DNA of 64,000 nt from Psychrobacillus sp032154225 (GTDB lineage Bacteria > Bacillota > Bacilli > Bacillales_A > Planococcaceae), in the NCBI RefSeq assembly GCF_032154225.1, contig NZ_JALDYF010000009.1, positions 1 through 64,000 on the forward strand. The letters are read 5' to 3'. The notes beneath the pieces were generated by a model. The model was given only the letters and a program-made list of their open reading frames with translations, had not been told where the DNA came from and searched no databases. The position numbers and the translations under genes were made by a program. How positions within the stretch are numbered: position 1 is the stretch's first letter; each line of letters opens with the position of its first letter. Below, piece by piece: positions 60,484 to 64,000 of the stretch.

Positions 60484-61356
60484 ATGCGATTTGATGAAGC
60501 TTATTCAGGAAATGTATTTATTAAAAGCAAGCAAAATTACGAAGAAGCGCAAGCAGTAATTTATGGGATGCCAATGGACTGGACGGTAAGCTATCGTCCA
60601 GGCTCACGTTTTGGTCCCCAGCGTATTCGTGAAGTATCGATTGGTTTAGAGGAATATAGCCCGTATTTAGATCGTGAACTGGACGATGTGAATTATTTTG
60701 ATGCAGGAGATATACCACTTCCATTTGGAAATGCAGCAAAAAGTATCGAGCTAATTGCAGATTTTATTCGTCAACTGATGCAAGATGGGAAAATTCCTGT
60801 CGGCATGGGCGGTGAGCATTTAGTGTCGTGGCCAGTGATGAAAACAGTGTCGGAGAAGTATGCTGATCTAGCTATTATTCATATGGATGCACATACGGAT
60901 TTACGTGTAGAGTATGAGGGCGAGCCACTTTCGCATTCGACGCCAATTCGTAAAATTGCGGAGCATATCGGTCCGAAAAATGTTTATTCTTTTGGCATTC
61001 GTTCTGGAATGAAAGAAGAATTTGACTGGGCAAAAGAAAATGGTATGCATATTTCAAAATTTGAAGTATTGGAGCCTTTGAAAGAAGTACTTCCAACACT
61101 TGCGGGTCGTCCAGTTTATGTCACGATTGATATAGATGTATTAGACCCTGCTCATGCGCCTGGAACAGGAACAGTAGATTGCGGTGGAATTACAAGCCGC
61201 GAATTACTTGCTTCTATCCATGCAATTGCGAATTCGGGAGTAAATGTAGTCGGCTTTGATTTAGTAGAAGTTGCACCAATTTATGATTCTTCTGAACAAA
61301 CAGCGAACACGGCATCGAAGTTAATTCGAGAGATGTTACTTGGCTGGGTGAAATAA
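60484..61356 (+). CDS. speB: Agmatinase
   Basis: The 290-residue ureohydrolase has all manganese motifs: GMGGEHLVSWPV, IIHMDAHTDLRVEYEGEPLSHSTP and YVTIDIDVLDPAHAPGTGT, and is very close to B. subtilis SpeB. It hydrolyses agmatine to putrescine and urea. I start at the ATG giving MRFDEAYSG, 7 bases after AGGTGAG; a GTG at 60472 overlapping the speE stop is less likely. Confidence 0.95.
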   Translation: MRFDEAYSGNVFIKSKQNYEEAQAVIYGMPMDWTVSYRPGSRFGPQRIREVSIGLEEYSPYLDRELDDVNYFDAGDIPLPFGNAAKSIELIADFIRQLMQDGKIPVGMGGEHLVSWPVMKTVSEKYADLAIIHMDAHTDLRVEYEGEPLSHSTPIRKIAEHIGPKNVYSFGIRSGMKEEFDWAKENGMHISKFEVLEPLKEVLPTLAGRPVYVTIDIDVLDPAHAPGTGTVDCGGITSRELLASIHAIANSGVNVVGFDLVEVAPIYDSSEQTANTASKLIREMLLGWVK

Positions 61357-61364
61357 CAAACGAT

Positions 61365-61402
61365 AAAAACGTAATGATCCTATTTGGACATTGCGTTTTT
61401 TT
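61365..61402 (+). terminator. Terminator after speB
   Basis: AAAACGtAATG pairs with CATTgCGTTTT followed by T residues. Confidence 0.8.
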
Positions 61403-61453
61403 TGATGTAAAATGAGAAGGTTATAGTAAAAAATGCTCTAAAGGATGAAAGCA

Positions 61454-61873
61454 ATGTCTCAACTAATAAAAAAAACAGTGAATGTTCGTTTATTATCAAC
61501 GATTCGTCACCCGAATGTGGCAGAAGAAAAATTCGATGTTCAAACAGTAGGGGAGCTCACAATAAAAGGAGCACAGCCCTATTTAGTTTATGAAGAAATA
61601 CAAAATGAAAAAGCTGTTAAAACAACTGTGAAGCTCCATAAAGAATCAGCTTTAATCATGCGAAGCGGCGGAGTAAAAATGCGCTTACCGTTTCAAATAG
61701 GAGAGCTTCAAAATGGAAGCTATGATACAGAATACGGTACATTAATGATTATAACGAATACGAAAAAGCTCGATTTTACAAATGGACATTTTCAAGTGGA
61801 ATACGAACTTTTAGTAAATGAAGAAGTTGCTGGTACATATACATTAGAACTAATTTACACGGAGGCGAATTGA
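61454..61873 (+). CDS. ywiB: YwiB family protein (DUF1934)
   Basis: The 139-residue beta-barrel-like protein matches DUF1934/YwiB: YLVYEEIQNEKAVKTTVKLHKESALIMRSGGVKMRLPFQIGE, then YDTEYGTLMIITNTKKLDF and VEYELLVNEEVAGTYTLELIY. A lipocalin-like fold is expected; function unknown. I start at the second ATG, correctly spaced from AAAGGATG. Its stop touches the argS start, as in B. subtilis. Confidence 0.88.
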   Translation: MSQLIKKTVNVRLLSTIRHPNVAEEKFDVQTVGELTIKGAQPYLVYEEIQNEKAVKTTVKLHKESALIMRSGGVKMRLPFQIGELQNGSYDTEYGTLMIITNTKKLDFTNGHFQVEYELLVNEEVAGTYTLELIYTEAN

Positions 61874-63541
61874 ATGAATGCAGTAGAAAAAGTACAACAA
61901 TCGATTAAAGAAGCATTGCAAGCAGCAATTATGAAAGCGGAATTGGTAGAAGCAGATCAAATTCCTGCGATCCACTTAGAAACACCAAAAGACAAAGCAA
62001 ATGGTGATTATGCAACGAATATTGCAATGCAGCTTACAAAGCTTGCTAAAAAAAATCCACGTCAAGTAGCAGAAGCGATTGTGGAGAATTTAGATATGAC
62101 AGGCACAATGATGGAGAAAATCGATATTGCTGGTCCAGGATTTATGAACATTTCTGTTCGTAAAGATTATTTACAAGAAGTAGTAAAAGCTGTTCTTACT
62201 GAAGTTGAAAAATATGGACGTACTACTTCAGGTGCAGGAGAAAAAGTGCAAGTGGAATTTGTTTCTGCAAACCCAACTGGCGACTTACATTTAGGGCATG
62301 CTCGTGGTGCATCTGTAGGAGATTCATTAAGTAATGTATTGGATTTTGCAGGATACGATGTAGCTCGTGAATATTATATTAACGACGCAGGAAACCAAAT
62401 CCACAATCTAGCGGTATCTATTGAAGTAAGATACTTCGAAGCATTAGGGCTAGAAAAAGAAATGCCGGAAGACGGATATCGTGGTCAAGACATTATTGAT
62501 ATCGCAGCAGCTCTTGTAAAAGACAATGGCGATAAATTTGTTCATATGTCAGACGACGAACGCTTTAAGGAATTCCGTGCACATGGACTAAAAGTGGAAC
62601 TTGCTAAATTACAAAAAGATTTAGCTGATTTCCGTGTTGGCTTTGATAACTGGTATTCTGAAACTTCTTTATACGAAGCAGGAAAAATCGAAGTAGCATT
62701 AGATAAATTACGCGCGAATGGTCATATTTTTGAAGAAGGTGGAGCAACTTGGTTCCGTTCTACTACTTTTGGCGATGATAAAGACCGTGTATTGATCAAA
62801 GGCGATGGATCTTTCACTTATTTATTGCCAGATATTGCGTATCATGAAGATAAATTAGAGCGTGGCTTTGATCAGCTTATTAATATTTGGGGAGCAGATC
62901 ACCACGGATATATTCCGCGTATGAAAGCAGCTATTGAAGCGCTTGGATACAAGCGTGAAAAGTTAGAAGTATCGATTATTCAAATGGTACAGTTGTATAA
63001 AGACGGCGAAAAAATGAAGATGAGTAAGCGTACAGGAAAAGCTGTAACAATGCGTGAACTAGTAGAAGAAGTTGGACTAGACGCAGTTCGTTATTTCTTC
63101 GGTATGCGTTCAGGCGATGCACATATGGACTTTGACCTAGACCTAGCTGTTTCTCAGTCGAATGAAAACCCAGTGTATTATGCACAATATGCACATGCAC
63201 GTATTTGCTCGATTCTACGGGCAGCTGAAACGCAAAATATGAGCATTTCTACAAACTCACTTGAATTATTACAAAGCGAAAAAGAGTTAGATTTATTGAA
63301 AAAAATCGGTGACTTCCCACAAGTTGTAGCAGACGCTGCAAAACTTCGCGCACCTCACCGTGTAGCAACGTATATTCAAGAACTAGCTGCAACTTTCCAC
63401 AGTTTCTACAATGCGGATAAAGTACTCGATGCAGAAAACGTAGCGCAATCAGAAGCTCGTCTAGCACTAGTAACGGCAGCACGCCAAACAATCGCAAACG
63501 CACTTCGTTTACTAGGTGTAGCTGCTCCGGAAAAAATGTAA
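61874..63541 (+). CDS. argS: Arginyl-tRNA synthetase
   Basis: The 555-residue class I synthetase has the ArgRS N-terminal additional domain, the HIGH-type motif NPTGDLHLGHARG near 135-147, YYINDAGNQIHNLA, and KMSKRTGKAVT as the KMSKS-type motif, ending in a DALR anticodon-binding domain (LAATFHSFYNADKVL). It charges tRNA-Arg. CGGAGGCGAATTG precedes the ATG. It directly follows ywiB. Confidence 0.96.
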   Translation: MNAVEKVQQSIKEALQAAIMKAELVEADQIPAIHLETPKDKANGDYATNIAMQLTKLAKKNPRQVAEAIVENLDMTGTMMEKIDIAGPGFMNISVRKDYLQEVVKAVLTEVEKYGRTTSGAGEKVQVEFVSANPTGDLHLGHARGASVGDSLSNVLDFAGYDVAREYYINDAGNQIHNLAVSIEVRYFEALGLEKEMPEDGYRGQDIIDIAAALVKDNGDKFVHMSDDERFKEFRAHGLKVELAKLQKDLADFRVGFDNWYSETSLYEAGKIEVALDKLRANGHIFEEGGATWFRSTTFGDDKDRVLIKGDGSFTYLLPDIAYHEDKLERGFDQLINIWGADHHGYIPRMKAAIEALGYKREKLEVSIIQMVQLYKDGEKMKMSKRTGKAVTMRELVEEVGLDAVRYFFGMRSGDAHMDFDLDLAVSQSNENPVYYAQYAHARICSILRAAETQNMSISTNSLELLQSEKELDLLKKIGDFPQVVADAAKLRAPHRVATYIQELAATFHSFYNADKVLDAENVAQSEARLALVTAARQTIANALRLLGVAAPEKM

Positions 63542-63551
63542 TATTACATGT

Positions 63552-63584
63552 CCAACACTTCGACTTCGGTCGGAGTGTTTTTTT
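63552..63584 (+). terminator. Terminator after argS
   Basis: AACACTtCGAC-ttcg-GTCGgAGTGTT followed by seven T residues. Confidence 0.88.
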
Positions 63585-63670
63585 GTTGGAAATCTTAATT
63601 AGTTGGAAAAACGATATTTTCACACTTCAAATTGAGTATAAAAATAAAAATTTGAACATAGATTAAAAAA

Positions 63671-63721
63671 TTGAACGTTGTTCAAAAAAGTATTGCAATT
63701 AAGAAAATGCATTGTTAAAAT
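63671..63721 (+). promoter_or_regulatory. Promoter and palindromic operator of the acyl-CoA dehydrogenase
   Basis: TTGCAA (63693-63698) and TAAAAT (63716-63721) have the ideal 17-base spacing. The perfect palindrome TTGAAC-GTT-GTTCAA (63671-63685) ends 7 bases upstream of the -35 and is a candidate regulator site for fatty-acid genes; the regulator is not in the window. Confidence 0.55.
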
Positions 63722-63780
63722 AACTTAAAGTTCGGAATTTACAGGCAATTTAGTGGTGTTTAATAAATGGAGGAATATAT

Positions 63781-64000
63781 GTGAAGGCATCATTTTTAAC
63801 AGAAGAGCATGATATGTTTCGAGAAGCACTTCGAAAAATGCTTGATAAGGAAGCGTATCCTTACTATGAAAAGTGGGAACAGGAACGTGAAATCCCGCGT
63901 GATTTTTGGTTGAAGTTGGGTGAAAATGGCTTTTTGCTTCCATGGGTGGATGAACAATATGGAGGATTAGGACTTGATTTCTCTTATTCTATGATTCTGA
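63781..64000 (+). CDS. Acyl-CoA dehydrogenase, N-terminal part (cut by window end)
   Basis: The first 73 codons encode the helical N-terminal domain of acyl-CoA dehydrogenases: FLTEEHDMFREALRKMLDKEAYPYYEKWEQEREIPRDFWLKLGENGFLLPWVDEQYGGLGLDFSYSM, including the conserved YGGLGLD turn. These FAD enzymes carry out the first step of beta-oxidation. The start is a GTG behind GGAGG; an ATG three bases earlier runs into a stop. The frame is open to the window end. Confidence 0.85.
   Translation, partial: MKASFLTEEHDMFREALRKMLDKEAYPYYEKWEQEREIPRDFWLKLGENGFLLPWVDEQYGGLGLDFSYSMIL

Overview
The window is AT-rich chromosomal DNA from a low-GC, endospore-forming member of the Bacillales. Spore genes (gerQ, cwlJ, rsfA, pbpG), the bacillithiol gene bshB2 with yojF, the coproheme-type haem gene hemQ, and frequent TTG/GTG starts behind GGAGG ribosome sites all point there. 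Gene order from about 40 to 63.5 kb (pdxK, ung, ywdI, ywdK ... hemQ, pta, lipL, rsfA, ywfO, ywgA, ywhB, ywhD, pbpG, speE, speB, ywiB, argS) follows the ywd-ywf-ywh-ywi region of Bacillus subtilis. A Psychrobacillus/Lysinibacillus-like organism is my inference, not a proven identity.

Layout. 0-18.6 kb: stand-alone housekeeping and membrane genes. These are an OsmC protein, a methyltransferase, an MFS pump with its PadR regulator, an ArsB-type pump, a PAS-GGDEF-EAL protein, topB, a phosphoesterase, a two-component system, an unrecognised 510-residue membrane protein, a YbaK deacylase, yczE, a P-loop protein and kbl. 18.6-30.5 kb: an accessory region. It holds very small membrane-protein genes, two divergent regulator/enzyme modules (LysR with nitroreductase and EamA; Lrp with MBL hydrolase and SnoaL protein), decayed genes, a tyrosine-recombinase remnant, a tRNA 3'-half fragment, and more than ten copies of a composite repeat that mostly follows plus-strand genes. 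30.5-34 kb: a SDR-type threonine dehydrogenase and an acyl-CoA ligase. 34.2-37.4 kb: a second accessory patch (GNAT, DUF5412, ClbS/DfsB-like) that carries the scar of a tandem duplication. 37.4-49.7 kb: nucleoside-type transporter, bacillithiol genes, pdxK, the ung cluster, an AbgT/M20/PucR module and the gerQ-cwlJ spore pair. 49.7-50.5 kb: a decayed IS1182-type transposase and a GC-rich repeat. 50.5-63.5 kb: conserved core. The window ends inside an acyl-CoA dehydrogenase.

How the genes connect. kbl and the threonine dehydrogenase form one pathway (threonine to glycine plus acetyl-CoA) but are split by the 18.6-30.5 kb region, so that region looks like an insertion. The repeats are the most interesting structure. 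Each full copy has a terminator-like hairpin followed by a second hairpin, all in one orientation, separating small and mostly orphan genes like cassettes. They recall integron attC sites only superficially and no integron integrase is present. All family assignments come from reading motifs by eye; no database search was run.
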